Source: Patella vulgata
Taxonomy: Eukaryota; Mollusca; Gastropoda; Patellidae
Length of the DNA stretch: 64,000 nt
Assembly: GCF_932274485.2 (NCBI RefSeq)
Contig: NC_065882.2
Span: 74,302,767-74,366,766 of the forward strand
Reading direction: 5' to 3'
The notes beneath the pieces are model-generated. The model saw only the letters and a list, made by a program, of their open reading frames with translations, did not search any database and was not told the DNA's origin. The translations under genes and the position numbers were made by a program. Shown in pieces: positions 1 to 12,116 of this stretch; the first letter of the stretch is position 1; every line of letters begins with the position of its first letter.

Positions 1-32
1 AAAGTAAGACCTTATACTCCATGTCATGTCAC

Positions 33-170
33 TTTGTTTCGTTTCGTTTACCCCTTGATAACAGTCTACCAACCCATTTCGTTTCATTTGTCCTCGATAA
101 CAGTCTAATAACACGTTTCGTTTTATTTGTCTTTGATACCAGTCTACCAACACGTTTCGTTGTCTGTTTA
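33..170. repeat. short degenerate tandem repeat, about 39 bp unit
   Basis: Three to four units share TTTCGTTT, then GATAACAGTCTA and CAACAC. The TTTCGTTTCG core is also the arm of the MITE-1 elements found later, so this may be a decayed, amplified piece of that family. The open reading frames across it are low-complexity and not gene-like. Confidence 0.5.
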
Positions 171-534
171 TTTATATGCTTACACGAAGAAACATGGAAT
201 CTTAAAGTTAAAGAATACATGTGCTCTTCGAGATGTAATTCCGCAACATTCTTGAAGGCTGTCGTCTTGTATAACTTAATCAAACTTACATTATATTTTT
301 TTGGTTATAATAAAATGTTTAATCTAAACATGCCGTGTACTGTAATTAAACCTTTCATGATTTGTGTGGCTTGTCCAATATGTTTAAAAAGACAGTTTTC
401 CTTCCCACGAATTCCAAATTCAAAAAAACATATTTAAAGTCACAGAAAGCAAATTTGCGGATTGCACTACAGACTTGCCGTTCTAATTAAATTTAATGAA
501 TCGGTTTCATTAATGCAAATATATAAAAAAAAAA
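171..534. other. no recognisable feature
   Basis: AT-rich sequence with short A runs before the SINE that follows. Nothing gene-like seen on either strand. Confidence 0.6.
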
Positions 535-742
535 ATGAAATGGGGTTCAACGTTCTATTGTTCTGTATCGGCTGAGCTAATGAAGACGGGCATACTGTGT
601 GTTATGAGAGAAATTTTGCCCGGACAGCGGCACTAAGACCTTCTTTTATTTTTATTTTTGAATTCCAACTGTAAAGGCTTTTTTTTATGTGCACGCCAAT
701 ATGAACACGAGGCCTCGGTTTTTCGTCCTATCCGACAGACGT
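535..742 (-). mobile_element. SINE-A, 5'-truncated copy
   Basis: Read on the minus strand, it has the 3' tail (ATGAAATGGGGTT on plus), the TTAGCTCAGCC block, the TTGCCCGGACAGCGGC block and GTGCACGCCAATATG. The tRNA-like head is missing. It is diverged, with small internal gaps, so it is an older insertion. Confidence 0.8.
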
Positions 743-2225
743 TTTCATCAAAGACATGCCTTCTATACGGGGTCTAGTCGCCATTTTTGTTCCCTTCTCT
801 CTTCTTGTGGACCGTTCACGTGTGACCGCAAGCAACCGTTGATGACCGCAGCTTGACGAAAACTGCTGGAAACCACTTTTTTCTTTGGGTTAAAATTCCG
901 TGTAATTACGCGTCGCGTCATTTTCTGTTCTATCAGCATAAACGAGAAATTGATTTAATTACAGATTATGTAATCAGATATTTAATTTGACTAATAATAG
1001 GTAGAGAATGAGCGACAGGATTTTTACAATCAGCAGTGAAAAGTGTCAAGAAAGAAGCAATTAAAAGGTTGATCCATCAAGCGCCATGATATAAAGATAA
1101 GTTATATAGTCTATCAGGATATTAATATACAGGATGTTGGGGAAGAGGTTTAAGTAGCGATGGTATCATCCGACATTTTGACCTGTTGATATGGCGATAT
1201 CTTGTAACCCATCGATTGCTACACAACTTGTAAAGAGATGCATCTTTACCATTTCCAATAATGGGCTATATTCCGATTCCAGTTGTATTGCTTTAAGTAG
1301 AAGCTGTTCAATGCTGCAGTGAATGACATCAAACCAGCTCGTTGAAGTTGTCATGGCGTGCCCCGGTGGAACACGCAAAGACTTTTATCCTTAAGAAGTA
1401 TCCATAATAACTTTTAGGCCACAAAGTAAATCGCAAGCGACTTTCTATTCTTGCTTAACGCGACTTGTAGAGTCGGAGTATCGGTACACCCCTTTTAAAC
1501 AAATGAATTGACATGTTGTCGATGTACACACGGTGACGACGATGAGAAAGAGTTTTTACCGACATGAAAATCACATTATTGAATTAAACTTAAGCTTCGA
1601 TATAAAAAGAAAACAAATGTATTTTTCTAGGGTGAACTCTGACTAAGATAGAATGGACGTCTTTGTACTGGAATTTGATTAATAACCCAAATATGGTCAC
1701 TTGAGAGAAAATGGCGCCCGTTATATTCTTTCTTTGAATTAAGTGGAATTTTGAAATACACTAAGAAGACCTATATCCCAATCTCATTTACAGGAAAAAT
1801 ATAGATATATCTCCAAGAATATAATTGGATATTAGAATTCAGTTTATAAAAGTTTTCGATCGGATTCGTAAATTAGCACTAATGTAATAATCCTGTAAAT
1901 CGTTAAAAAGTAAAAAGGTCTTTTTCATATGATAAATACTATGATGATATTATCAATAATACAAGAGTAGTATCTTTTGAAACTGGGGAAAGAATTTGGA
2001 ATTCTGGTTGCTTAATATTTATAGTCAGAATCAACACTCTATCCCAGTGTGGGCTGCAAGATCATTTCAGAATGTTAAAGCTTCGCTTACAGATTTCAGG
2101 AGTAAGAGCTAGTTTATGTCTCAGAGACACCTAAATACCAAATTAATCCAACGACCTTCTAGTTTTATACAAGATATGTAACTCAACAAAAATGTTAAAG
2201 TTTTTGTCGTAGTTATTCTCTTAAT
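743..2225. other. no recognisable gene or repeat
   Basis: About 1.5 kb of AT-rich DNA. The only frame of note (minus strand, 70 codons near 1166-1378) has no recognisable motif, and I do not call it. Confidence 0.55.
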
Positions 2226-2553
2226 AAATCAACCATCCGCAAGAAACTCACCCCACCCCCATTACATCCTATCTCAGCCCAACCGATCCCCAACACTACA
2301 CGTCTACTCCAATGCTTTAAGAACTATCGCCAAAGTGTTAATATTGTAAATTCCCAATCTAATAAAATACAACCGAATCATCCCAAAAATAAAATCAACC
2401 TTCTGAAAGAAACTTGCCCCAACCCCCATCCCATCCTAGCTCATCCTATCCACAACACTACACATTTACTCCACTACTTCAAGAACTTTCGCCTAAGTGT
2501 TAAAATTACAAATTCTCAATGAAATAAAATACAAGCGAATCATCCCAAAAGAC
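2226..2553. repeat. tandem duplication, 166 bp unit, two copies
   Basis: Units begin with AAATCAACC at 2226 and 2392 and end with GAATCATCCCAAAA. They share the CCCCCAT, CACAACACTACAC and CAAGAACT blocks. The copies differ at many sites, so the duplication is not recent. Confidence 0.75.
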
Positions 2554-3068
2554 CAGACAAAAACAGTGAAAGATATCTGTATCTGAAATTCAAACAATCT
2601 AACATTTATAAGCTATCATTTCTAATAAAATATTTTTGGCGATGAGTGACGTTTTCTTGGCTCTGCTTAATTTCTTTTCTTCTAAGTTTCATCGGCTTCA
2701 TATTCGCCTTTGCGCGTCAATGCTTCTCTTAAGCTACTATCGTAGAGTGCCGGAATTATATTGATGAAAAGCGGCAGAAAGAAGGAGAAATCGTCCACGG
2801 ATCGCTGGTCGCAGTTACACCAAACATTACACCGTTCGTTATTGATTAGCTTTATGGGGCTAGATATCCGAGTCGCTTCTATGTTCTAATTAAATCAGAG
2901 CGTATTAAAGATACGTTTAAAATGCGTTCTGTGTCTACCGTTACGACGATAATATGGTTCTTCACAATAACTAGCAGTATTAGTCACTCAACATATGATA
3001 CATGTAAATTCTATATAACTCAATAACATAAACTATGACTCGCCGTTTAAATACTTCTACGACTTTAT
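2554..3068. other. no recognisable feature
   Basis: Noncoding sequence with no repeat or gene that I can identify. Confidence 0.55.
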
Positions 3069-3365
3069 GCAATATTATTTTGGGTTTTGATTATCAGAAA
3101 TAAGATAACATCGCTAGATTTTGAGGCTTGATTTGTATCTTTGTTATCACAAATACGACAATATAACACCGATGGATATTAAGTCTTGATTATGACAAAT
3201 AAGATAATGTAATATAGCTGGATTTTAAATCTTGATAATCACAAAAAAGACAATATAATAAAGCCGGATTGCAAGTCGTGGTTATCACAGATAAGATAAT
3301 ATCATATAGCTGCATTTCAAGTCTTGATTATCAAGGATGAAATAATATAACACCCCGATTTTTAT
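3069..3365. repeat. degenerate tandem repeat, about 60 bp unit
   Basis: Five to six units contain TCTTGATTATCA, ACAAATAAGATAATAT and TAGCTGGATTT variants. The units are well diverged from one another. Confidence 0.7.
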
Positions 3366-3467
3366 TATCACGTACAAGACGGGAATCGCAAACACGCCAC
3401 TTGACTCAATGACAGACTTTATAATCCCAAACGCACGCGTTAGAGTAGACCGACCAATCGACCACCC
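3366..3467 (-). mobile_element. SINE-B head fragment
   Basis: Minus-strand match to the 5' part of SINE-B: CACGTACAAG, GGAATCGCAAACACGCC and TTGACTCAATGACAGAC. It lies head to head with the next SINE-B copy on the plus strand. Confidence 0.7.
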
Positions 3468-3496
3468 CATTATGACATTTTCTCTCTTTCAGGTCG

Positions 3497-3716
3497 CAGG
3501 GGTGGCCGAATGGGTAACGCATGTGCGTTGCATCATAAGGTCTGGCATTGAATCAAGTGGCGTGGTGTCGGTCACCAGTCCACCCTCGCTGGTCTTCTAC
3601 GCGTCTTCCGGTTTCCTCCCACTGCTAAAGACCCCTACTCACAAGTGAATTATTGAAATAAGGTTGAACCATTTGTTGGTCCCGAAATGACCTAGTTTGT
3701 GTCGAGTGGACGTTAA

Positions 3717-3753
<37 letters not shown>
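3497..3753 (+). mobile_element. SINE-B, near full length
   Basis: The head GTGGCCGAATGGGTAACGC is followed by the CATAAGGTCTGGCATTGA block, TTCCTCCCACTGCTAAAG, CCCGAAATGACCTAGTTTG and GTCGAGTGGACGTTAAACC, ending in a (CT)n tail at about 3719-3753. The middle part is shorter than in other copies. Confidence 0.85.
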
Positions 3754-3755
<2 letters not shown>

Positions 3756-4645
3756 AAAAGTAGTTAAACCCCATTTTATTTCTCTTGAAGTTTTAGAGCC
3801 ACATAAACTATGTTTATATTAAGAGTTCGCTAATTTACAGCATGCACAAAACATTCCACAAATTAACATGAAATTACAGCTAACAAAAACAGCTAAGTGT
3901 TTGGAATTCAAAAGAACATCCGATTTCTTGTAACCACTTAAATAATTAAATTATAACATGTTGTTTTAATGACAGAATTATACATATTTTACATATTAAC
4001 AGTATATATCAGCTGTATATACACATGATTTTTTAATTAACACGTTGTCTCATGGTCTACAAAAACACATTTTCTCATGAAACGGATTATTAACGGAATT
4101 ACCCGGAAAAATGAATCTAATATTAAATCCTAGTTTAATTTTTACCAATGTAAATATAGATAACGGTAAGTCAGATAAACCTTCCTCTGTTTGGCGAGGG
4201 GGAAATATAGCGTCTAGCCTATTTCTCCGTAACAAATAGATTTTTGGGGGCTTTTTTTATAGAAAATTGTAGATGATGAACAATATTCGTTCAGTCATTC
4301 AGCGGTGTAACCGACCTAACCCCATCACGGATTCGGTAGTACAATAGCTATGCGGACGTCCCAAATACAAAATGATACTGCAAAACATAAAACATTATAG
4401 TATCGTAGGTCCAAAGGGACATTCAAAGCCAAAGCCTAGTAATGCGCAGAGACAAAGTAATACACAAGGTAACGTACGAAAATAATGGCATACCCATGAC
4501 ATGAGGGATAAAAGATTTCTTACAAGCCTGTCCTGCCTCTCCCACCATCCCCGTGTACAACAAGCGGGGCTGATCATGGGAATCTGGATGTCAGACACCA
4601 AAGGTATCAAAGTCGGATGAAGAATCGCGCAGAATCTCTCCCATG
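3754..4645. other. no recognisable feature
   Basis: AT-rich noncoding sequence. Short minus-strand frames near 4050-4235 and 4395-4649 show no domain or motif. Confidence 0.55.
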
Positions 4646-4822
4646 ACATGAAATAAAATGGGGTTTAACGTTCTTTATTTCTGACAAACGTTATGCAGTG
4701 TGCTATGAGGGAAATGTTTGCCTGGGCTCTTTATTTCGAATTCCAACTGTCGGGGTTCATTTACATCGCAAATGTGTATCACCCGAACGACTAGACTATG
4801 TTCCTTTCCAGGTGTAATACTA
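4646..4822 (-). mobile_element. SINE-A, decayed 3' part
   Basis: It begins with AAAATGGGGTTTAACG and continues through GTGTGCTATGAGGGAAAT, TTTCGAATTCCAACTG and ACGACTAGAC on the plus strand. Several internal blocks are lost. Confidence 0.7.
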
Positions 4823-5267
4823 TAGGACTTCTTCTTGTTGTGTTTACTTTCTGGTGATCTTAATAAGACTACAGCATAAAATAGTTTCACAACTTTATTT
4901 CTAAGTTGTACTGGCTTTGCAGGTTCCTCGTTCTCAATGATAATGGCTGGTAGGAATTTCTGGGTGAGCTCTAATCCAGCTCGCCTATACACCCTAATTT
5001 ATACCCCCTAATTTCTGCAGGTCTTTGATAACTTTGACGTTAATTTCCACGCCATATAAGGAATAAAACTCTTTATTTCCCACAAATAAGATAGGAAACA
5101 TTACCTATTTTTGGTCTATCAACCATAGGTCAATTAACAGCCAGAATTTGATGACTATTTTGACAATGATTATAATTTAACCAAAATATCACTAAGTGTG
5201 AGATTTGACTTTATAGACAAAATTGAAGAGACAATTTTATAAAGACCCAAAATTGTCTCAAGGCCCA
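4823..5267. other. no recognisable feature
   Basis: Noncoding AT-rich DNA between two SINE-A fragments. The fragment on each side is from a different part of the element, so this stretch could separate halves of one old copy, but I cannot show that. Confidence 0.5.
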
Positions 5268-5422
5268 AAGTGCTACACAGGCTCCCTGTACTGCAACACT
5301 GACAAGGGAAACCAACACCGGAAAATTCCGAGGAACTTTCTCGGCCTACACCGCGTTCGAACCGGAGACATCCATGTTGGCGAGCCAGCAGCGTATTCCT
5401 AACAGAGACACCGCGGCTCCAG
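5268..5422 (-). mobile_element. SINE-A, tRNA-head half
   Basis: The minus-strand head is present: CTTTCTCGGCC, GCGTTCGAACC (B-box complement), GCGAGCCAGCAGCG and GACACCGCGGCTCC. It also keeps the CACTGACAAGGGAAACCA block. The 3' half is absent. Confidence 0.75.
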
Positions 5423-6084
5423 GAACCTATTTCAATCACTGTTTTTCTGTAAACATGTTTCTCATATGATAGAAGATGAAAACCATACAGAGTAATATTC
5501 TTTCTGGTGGATCAAACTTCAAACGATACTTGCGAGAAAATTGACCGCATGCAGCTTGAAATCTATCTATCATCTGTGATTGACCCACGTGCTATGTTTG
5601 ACATGTGTCGGTCAAACTATGGATTTGTAACAAACCGCATTTAATTAACCAGTCTGGAAAAACATTGTAAGTTAATTTCAGAAATTCATAGTGCTACACA
5701 TATCGCCGGTCCATATTTTATCTTCCCGGATTTGAAAATTAGATTTCACGTAGATTTTGTCTTAGATTTCCAGTATGGATTTAACGAGTTTTTGGGAGCA
5801 ATTTTTATGATTAATATCTGCCTTCAAACACAGAAATTGCCCAAGGTTGCGTTACGCCCCCCCAACAGGGTCCCTTCCATAAAATGATTACTAGACATCT
5901 GGCGTTTTCTAATTATAATCCGGTGTTCATTAGCCCGATTGGTGTAGAAAATTAGTACGTTAAACCCCATTTCATTTTATTTCATGTTAATGTTTAGTGA
6001 AAATACAATTTATCATTAAGTGTGATTTTATCAATGGCAGTGATATTATCAATTTTTAAAACTTCTAACTCCAGTCTAGGAATT
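5423..6084. other. no recognisable feature
   Basis: Noncoding; no repeat or gene seen, apart from a short SINE-A-tail-like GTTAAACCCCATTTCATTT near 5960-5983. Confidence 0.5.
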
Positions 6085-6345
6085 TCGGTGGCCGAATGGT
6101 TAACGCGTGCGCGTAGCATAAAATTTTCTGTCATTGAGTCAGTGGAGTGGCTTCGATTCCCCTCTTGTTCGTGACACGAAGTAGGGTCGTCTGTTCCTCC
6201 CATTGCAAAAGACCCCTTCGCGCAAGAAAATTAATAAAATAAAATTAACCATATTAATTATGTTAGTCCCGAAATGACCTAGTTTCTGTAGAGTGGACAT
6301 TAACCCCTCCCCCCCTCTCTCTGGGGTTTAACGTCCTACTCAAAT
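6085..6345 (+). mobile_element. SINE-B copy abutting a SINE-A tail
   Basis: SINE-B head GGTGGCCGAATGGTTAACG, then TGTCATTGAGTCAGTGGAGTG, GTCCCGAAATGACCTAG and GAGTGGACATTAACCCC with a short CT tail near 6318. It runs directly into a minus-strand SINE-A tail (GGGGTTTAACGTCCTACT) at about 6322-6345, so the two families' identical ends meet tail to tail. Confidence 0.8.
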
Positions 6346-7016
6346 AAGAACTCAATACAAGGTCTATAGTTATCTCCCCCATACCATCTTCATTAGTCCA
6401 CATAGTGCAGGAAAGTAGGACTTTTAACCACATTCAATTTCATTTCGTTTTCCTGACTTGTAAAAAAAAGAAGAAACGCCACGTTATAATGTACTAATTA
6501 TAGCGTATGAATACATTGTCAAAAATACCTAACGGGAGACGTTTTAATGCATTTCAATGAGCGCTCATTTATTTCAGAAGTGCATGCACACAGCTAACTA
6601 TTAACGTTGTACCTTTGTAAGGTTATTTCTCAAGGAGTCATCTTTGTAACCACAGAGTATGTCAGAGTAACCTACCCATAGCGACACGTGCCGTCTACCG
6701 ACTGTTTTCAAGCATAGGTGACTCATTAGAATTACATTAAAACTAGCAACAAATGAGTTTAACAAACGTAAAATTCAAAAAGGTTGCCAATACTCATTTC
6801 TATTTTAAGTTAACCCATGCTCTCAAACACATGTATACAAAAGTATATACATTTACTTCTCACCGGGGTGGCTTTGCTTTCCCATCTCGAAATAATGAAA
6901 AGTGGAAACATTTATTCGACAAATACTGGTACCAAGATAAAGGTTACCGTATATGAGAGGGGGAGGGGGGTAGAGAGGCGTTTAACCCGATCCTATCCAG
7001 ACTTACATATTTTACA
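6346..7016. other. no recognisable feature
   Basis: Noncoding. Two overlapping short plus-strand frames near 6753-7047 lack any recognisable motif. Confidence 0.5.
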
Positions 7017-7112
7017 ATGTTATTTCAACAATTCGCTTTGCGTATAGGATTCTGTAGATAGGAGGACCCGGAGAAAACCCGCTAGGTTGGACAGGTGACC
7101 ACCCAACACCCC
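7017..7112 (-). mobile_element. SINE-B internal fragment
   Basis: Contains TTATTTCAACAATTCGC, GGAGGACCCGGAGAAAACCC and GGTTGGACAGG, the central block of SINE-B. Head and tail are absent. Confidence 0.7.
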
Positions 7113-7516
7113 ACGAATACGGTACACTAATTACCAGTTAACCATTTATTATATTTACTGTAACCAGGGATAGGAAATTAATCCGAAAACTAATAATTTA
7201 AAGAGGTTTCTTCAACTTCAGTAGAGGTTTGAATTGCTGCTATCGCGCTTCAAGTACTAATAACTATAGCCAGCTGCAAACATAGCACGGTACCGCTGGA
7301 AAATAGAACCCCCTTTATCTGTCTTGTATTATACCAATATATCTATAGCCAGCAGTTCATCTTCAGTTATCTTATATATATACATTTACTGTTATTTAAC
7401 GTATCGTTAATACGAGTTCCATCATTTTAAGACTAGCATATGGTTATTTTTGTTTGCAATATTCTGACCATGAACTGGTGGGCTCCAAGCGGTACTCATC
7501 TTGTTGTTTTTGTTCT
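7113..7516. other. no recognisable feature
   Basis: AT-rich noncoding sequence. Confidence 0.5.
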
Positions 7517-7917
7517 GGGGCGCCATTATGGCTCAGTGAGTAGGACGTTGGCTCACTAACCTGGAGGTCCCGTGTTCGATCCCTGCGGGAGCCACTGCCG
7601 CTAAGTGGGCAAGACGCTGGCTCGCTAGTCTGGAGGTCGGGTGCTCGATCACTGCATTGGCCGAGAACGTTCATTGGGACTTTCCGAACTGGTTTTCCCT
7701 TGTCAGTGGTGCAGGACGGAGGGTCTGACAAGGACAGTTGTCTAGTCGTTCAGATGGGACGAAGGTCCCGTGTATACTGGTAGTTGGAATTCGATATAAG
7801 AGTAGCACGGGCAAAATGTCCCTCATAGCACACTGTATGACGTATGCCCTTTTTTATTAGCCCAGTCGGAACAGAACGGTATAGGACGTTAAACCACAAT
7901 TCATTTCATATCATTTC
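7517..7917 (+). mobile_element. SINE-A with two tandem tRNA-like heads
   Basis: The first head runs from ATGGCTCAGTGAGTAGG to GTGTTCGATCCCTGC. It is followed at once by a second head from CCGCTAAGTGGGC to GTGCTCGATCACTGC, then by the usual body (CCTTGTCAGTGGTGCAGG, GACGAAGGTCCCGTG, TAGCACACTGTATGACG) and the tail GGACGTTAAACCACA plus CATTTC repeats. The second head could be a copy made during integration or a dimeric subfamily. Confidence 0.85.
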
Positions 7918-8094
7918 GATCCCTGCGTTGGCCGAGAATGTTCATCCGGCGAGATTGCACGTAAAAGAACACTTGACAATTGGAATTCGATATAAGAGTA
8001 GGCCGTAGTGCCGCTGAAAGGGTAAAATGTCCCCAAACTTGAGACCTCCAGGTTAGCAAGCCAACGTCTTACTCACTGAGCCCCCGTGACTCCC
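7918..8094. mobile_element. rearranged SINE-A fragments, plus body then minus head
   Basis: Immediately after the preceding tail, a plus-strand piece restarts inside the B box (GATCCCTGCGTTGGCCGAG) and carries the GGAATTCGATATAAGAGTAGG block to about 8036. A minus-strand head follows, with GAGACCTCCAGGTTAGCAAG and CTTACTCACTGAGCCCCCG. The order is not that of one insertion. Confidence 0.75.
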
Positions 8095-9485
8095 GATATT
8101 TCTTACAAAGATAATATATCGTTTTCTAATCACACGTAGAGCAATTACCAGATTATCACCAATCTGTTTTATTTACAGAAGCCATGTTTATTTATTTGTT
8201 GTTGGTTGTAAATGGCTGATGTAAATTACTAACAATAAACAATAAACAACACCCCTACTTTATCTTTAACGATCCCTTCCATCAAAATAAACACAACCAG
8301 CTCTTCACGACCAGATGAATTATTTGTCCTTCCAAATGAGCGTGACTATAGCTCATTTATACGACCACTTAATTAACCAGCGTCCTCTTCGTGGAAACAG
8401 ACCCGAATCAATGATTTAGAAAAAGGACAATTTTCTTCTGCCATGTGCAGGCAAACAGAGATGATTATTTGATTCGATGTGGAGAGACAAGAAGAAAAGA
8501 AAATGGGTTTTTGTGAACAGAAGATTAGATTAGGGTTCTACAGACAGAGGAAAAAAACATATGTTTTAAAGTTTTAAAAAAATCATTGAAGGTCGGAATG
8601 TTTGGATAAGAAAAACGAATAGAAATATACATATATATTGAAATGAATGGACAGATTGATATAAAGATAAATGTCGAAGCTCGGGAACTGAAAGAAATGA
8701 TCCCGATTATATTCCAGTCAGAAAAATGATTAATTTAGGGAGAAAGGCTCTTGCAAATTCACCAGTCCCCTGCATGTGCAAATGCCTAGATCATCGCGTC
8801 TATAGGCCTATACGTGCAAAAATTATGGCGGTACGTGTTCGTCGCTATTATCAAGACACTTATACAGTGAGGCTTCCAAAATAAGTTATTTAACTTCTTA
8901 AACAAATCTAACGATCATTCTCTCCTTTTACATGGCCATTTGTGTTGATATTTCGGTCTGGAAACGAAGAAGGGGGTTTAAATTGACATAATATGATACT
9001 TCAAGTTTGTTCATCTAGGAATATCAGCGATCAACCCCATAAGAACCTTGGAGTGAAAAGCGTTCAACACAACGAATATTTGGGAAAAAGTTCGATCCGG
9101 GCAAATAGACCAGAATATTATTAACAAAGTCAATGGAAGAATAAATGGTGGTCTGAATCCTTTGGTACTGGTTATGGTAGTCTACACGTCGCGCCCTCGT
9201 TTAATTAACTTCCCGGGAAACATGACGATAAATATTTTCTAACAGACTAATTCATGAATGACTGGATGCTCTGAGTAGAGGTAGAAGAGTTTGACAGACT
9301 ACAGCCAACACGGCCCAACAAACCATGCAACAGACAGATCCCGGATGAAGGGCAGATAATCGAAACAAAGCTAATTACAAACGACATTAAACTATAGCAA
9401 GATAAAAAGAAATTAAACACGGATTACTACATTTCTATCATTTACGTTATATAATCGGAAACAAAACAAGATTAAGAAGTAAAGG
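8095..9485. other. no recognisable gene or repeat
   Basis: About 1.4 kb of noncoding DNA. I see no exon-like frame and no family found elsewhere in the window. Confidence 0.55.
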
Positions 9486-9628
9486 GCTTTAAGCAATACG
9501 AGCTCGATTACAGTTTCGAACTGTAAGTGCAGGAGAACCGCACTACATGCAACAAAAACTGATAAGACATATCCGCGGACAAGACAAACTACACAGACAT
9601 TGCAGGAAATAAAGAATAAATATCAATT
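9486..9628 (+). mobile_element. SINE-C, internally shortened copy
   Basis: It has a B-box-like GTTTCGAACTGTAAGTGC, then AACTGATAAGACATATC and the tail CTACACAGACATTGCAGG plus AAATAAAG. Comparison with the copy at 17815 shows the middle is missing here. Confidence 0.55.
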
Positions 9629-11229
9629 GAAATAAATGGATTTGGTGGTCAACCGCAAGAGTCCACTGCGCTTTACAATCCCTAGTCGGTAATAATAGAG
9701 ACTTCATTCTAAATTTTTAAAAAAAAAATATTTACAAAAAAGACGTAATAATAAGAAGGTTTTATGAATCTACTTTCGTCCGAGTCCGCCTTCGTTCGTC
9801 TCGTTGGTTCAGACAAATTGGACGTTAGACCACATTTCATTTCATTTCCAACTGCTAGAAATAATACAGTAATCAGCAACTACATTCCACTAATATGAAA
9901 TATAACAAGGGAAATATTGCCACGACACACTTTTTGTAGAGGCGGTGATAATAAAGATAGCGAAAAAAAAGTAAAGTCTGTGTCGTATTTAGCCTTTCAC
10001 GTTACTATAGTTTTTATTGTAAAAAAAACAAAACTATCCTGTCTTGAAAATCGTAACCTTTTTACTGTTACGTTTTTATGTCGTCATGTCTGCAGTGGGT
10101 TTTTTTTCTAGCATAATCGAAAAGAACTTTTATTTCACAGATCTGTATGAGTAATAGCTAAATATATAGCGTTTCTAAAGAAACACATTGTATTAAATTC
10201 GAGACAATATCCGTGGATATTGTCCCAAAAAAGTGTAAAAGAATCCGAGAGCTTTAAAATCATATTTAATCCAAGTCTATTTCTGCGACTGTTTGACTTT
10301 TAATTCAAGTGAAATACACATGTAATCTGCTTAAACGACGTGTAGAACGCTGTCTTTGTGATTAGATAGATTCCCTATAGACCATTTTCTTATTTGTAGT
10401 GAAGAACTTGAGCTTTATTCGCTAACTTTCGCCTGTTTAATTGTGATTGATCAGAGGAAAGGACAAATTGTATAAAATACGACTATCAATCTGTTCACAA
10501 TAAACACCAATAGTGTTTAAACGTAACATACAACGTCGATAACATTCTTCTCAACACTTGTACACTACCAGTTTTCAATCATAAAGGCATGTCTTTACCA
10601 CAGGTTCACAGATCCGGACCATAATTGACAGCCTACTCTCCACACCAAAATTGTTATTTGTCATTGGCACGAGCAATAATTCCACAGCAGACATGGAAAT
10701 TAAATGACAAGTTTGCGATTGATCTTTAGATATTTCGATATATAAATAAAGATTTTGATTGGCAGCTCGAAACCTCCACTGGCCGGCCATCAATGACGTT
10801 CGTCCCGAAAGCGCGAGAGGAAATTGGAAATATATGGACCACTGGTCGAGCTGCCTGACAGTGTTAATTTATGTCATAATTTATGACACTTACAGCCTGG
10901 AACTAATCAAAACAATTTTTGAAACATATGATACCAGGAAATGAAATCCTGCACCATTTTTTGCGCTCAAGTAATAGGCTAGATGTTTGTTTTGAATTTG
11001 GACAAATCAGGGAGGTTTATAACCACACAACATATGCGCCATATGCGGCGGTCGTACCAGTGCCAATTTTAAGATTTAATGATTTCTTGTTAATATTGAT
11101 ATTTTGAAATTAAAGTCCCCGTACCTCATCTGCATATCAATATTAACTACTTAGCCACACGATCCCAGTAATATAAGAGCCGTTTGTGACATATACTGAC
11201 AATAATTTCCGTAGTCGAATGGTTTGAGA
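9629..11229. other. no recognisable gene; small palindrome inside
   Basis: Noncoding AT-rich DNA. Contains a short stray SINE tail-like GACCACATTTCATTTCATT at about 9829-9848 and a perfect short hairpin at 10203-10224. Confidence 0.5.
10203..10224. repeat. perfect short palindrome
   Basis: Two 10-base arms (GACAATATCC and GGATATTGTC) around a 2-base centre. It could form a hairpin or be a dyad binding site; nothing near it decides which. Confidence 0.6.
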
Positions 11230-11331
11230 GGTTGACGCCAACTTAACACAGACTAGGTCGCTTTGGGAATAACAAATGGCGTATTTATTTCAACAATTCG
11301 ATTGCCGGTATGGGGTCTTTAACAGTGAGAG
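11230..11331 (-). mobile_element. SINE-B, decayed 3' part
   Basis: Contains AACACAGACTAGGTCG, TTATTTCAACAATTCG and GGGGTCTTTAACAGTG on the plus strand, which match the 3' half of SINE-B in minus orientation. Confidence 0.65.
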
Positions 11332-11588
11332 CACACCCACACTGTTAGGCTGACACATCATATTTAAAGTCCCCACCCTGCTCCACCCCACTATTACAGT
11401 GCACAGTTTGGTGGAATTCCCCTTCATGGCTACAAGTACACACAAACAAACTATGAGACCACACCCACACTGTTAGGCTGACACAGCATATTTAAAGTCC
11501 CCTCCCTGCTCCACCCTACCATTAAAGTGCACAGTTTGGTGGATTTCACCTTCACGGCTATACAAGTACGCACAAACCAAACTAAAAC
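11332..11588. repeat. tandem duplication, 128 bp unit, two copies
   Basis: Both units start with CACACCCACACTGTTAGG (11332 and 11460) and share TATTTAAAGTCCCC, GTGCACAGTTTGGTGGA and ACAAGTAC. They differ by about one base in ten. The duplication starts where the SINE-B fragment ends. Confidence 0.8.
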
Positions 11589-12116
11589 ACAAGAGCAGTA
11601 CAACACATGTTTTAAATTTCATAGATTTATTTCTTTTCTTTTTTTCAGGTAATTGTTCCAGAAAATGACATTTTAAATTAATGTTGACATGTTTTAATAT
11701 TGGTCAATTATGTTAGTTTAACATAAACAAACGTTTTACCATCAACAACTTTCAAACACAAAGTTGCACACGTGAAAGTTAGATTGGTTATGTTCAAGCT
11801 GTTTAAATATTGGTTTATTAGGAGTATTAAACACAAAAAAGGTAATTAAATTCACATTTTGTAGTAAATTAACTCCCATGCATCACGTTTCCAGAAAATA
11901 AACAAAGAATGCACAGTTTTGATAATCAGGATTCTGTCATTACAATGATAATAATGTTCCCGTAAATATGTACTCACAATATTGAATAATGCCTTCTTAA
12001 TTGCATTATCTCAAGTTGCCGCACTCACAAAGTTTCGATTCTTGCAATATTCTAGAGTATAAATATAGCTCGATAGATGTGATTAGTTTGAAAAATGTGT
12101 TTGTTCGGTATGCCAA
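11589..12116. other. no recognisable feature
   Basis: AT-rich noncoding sequence. Confidence 0.5.
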
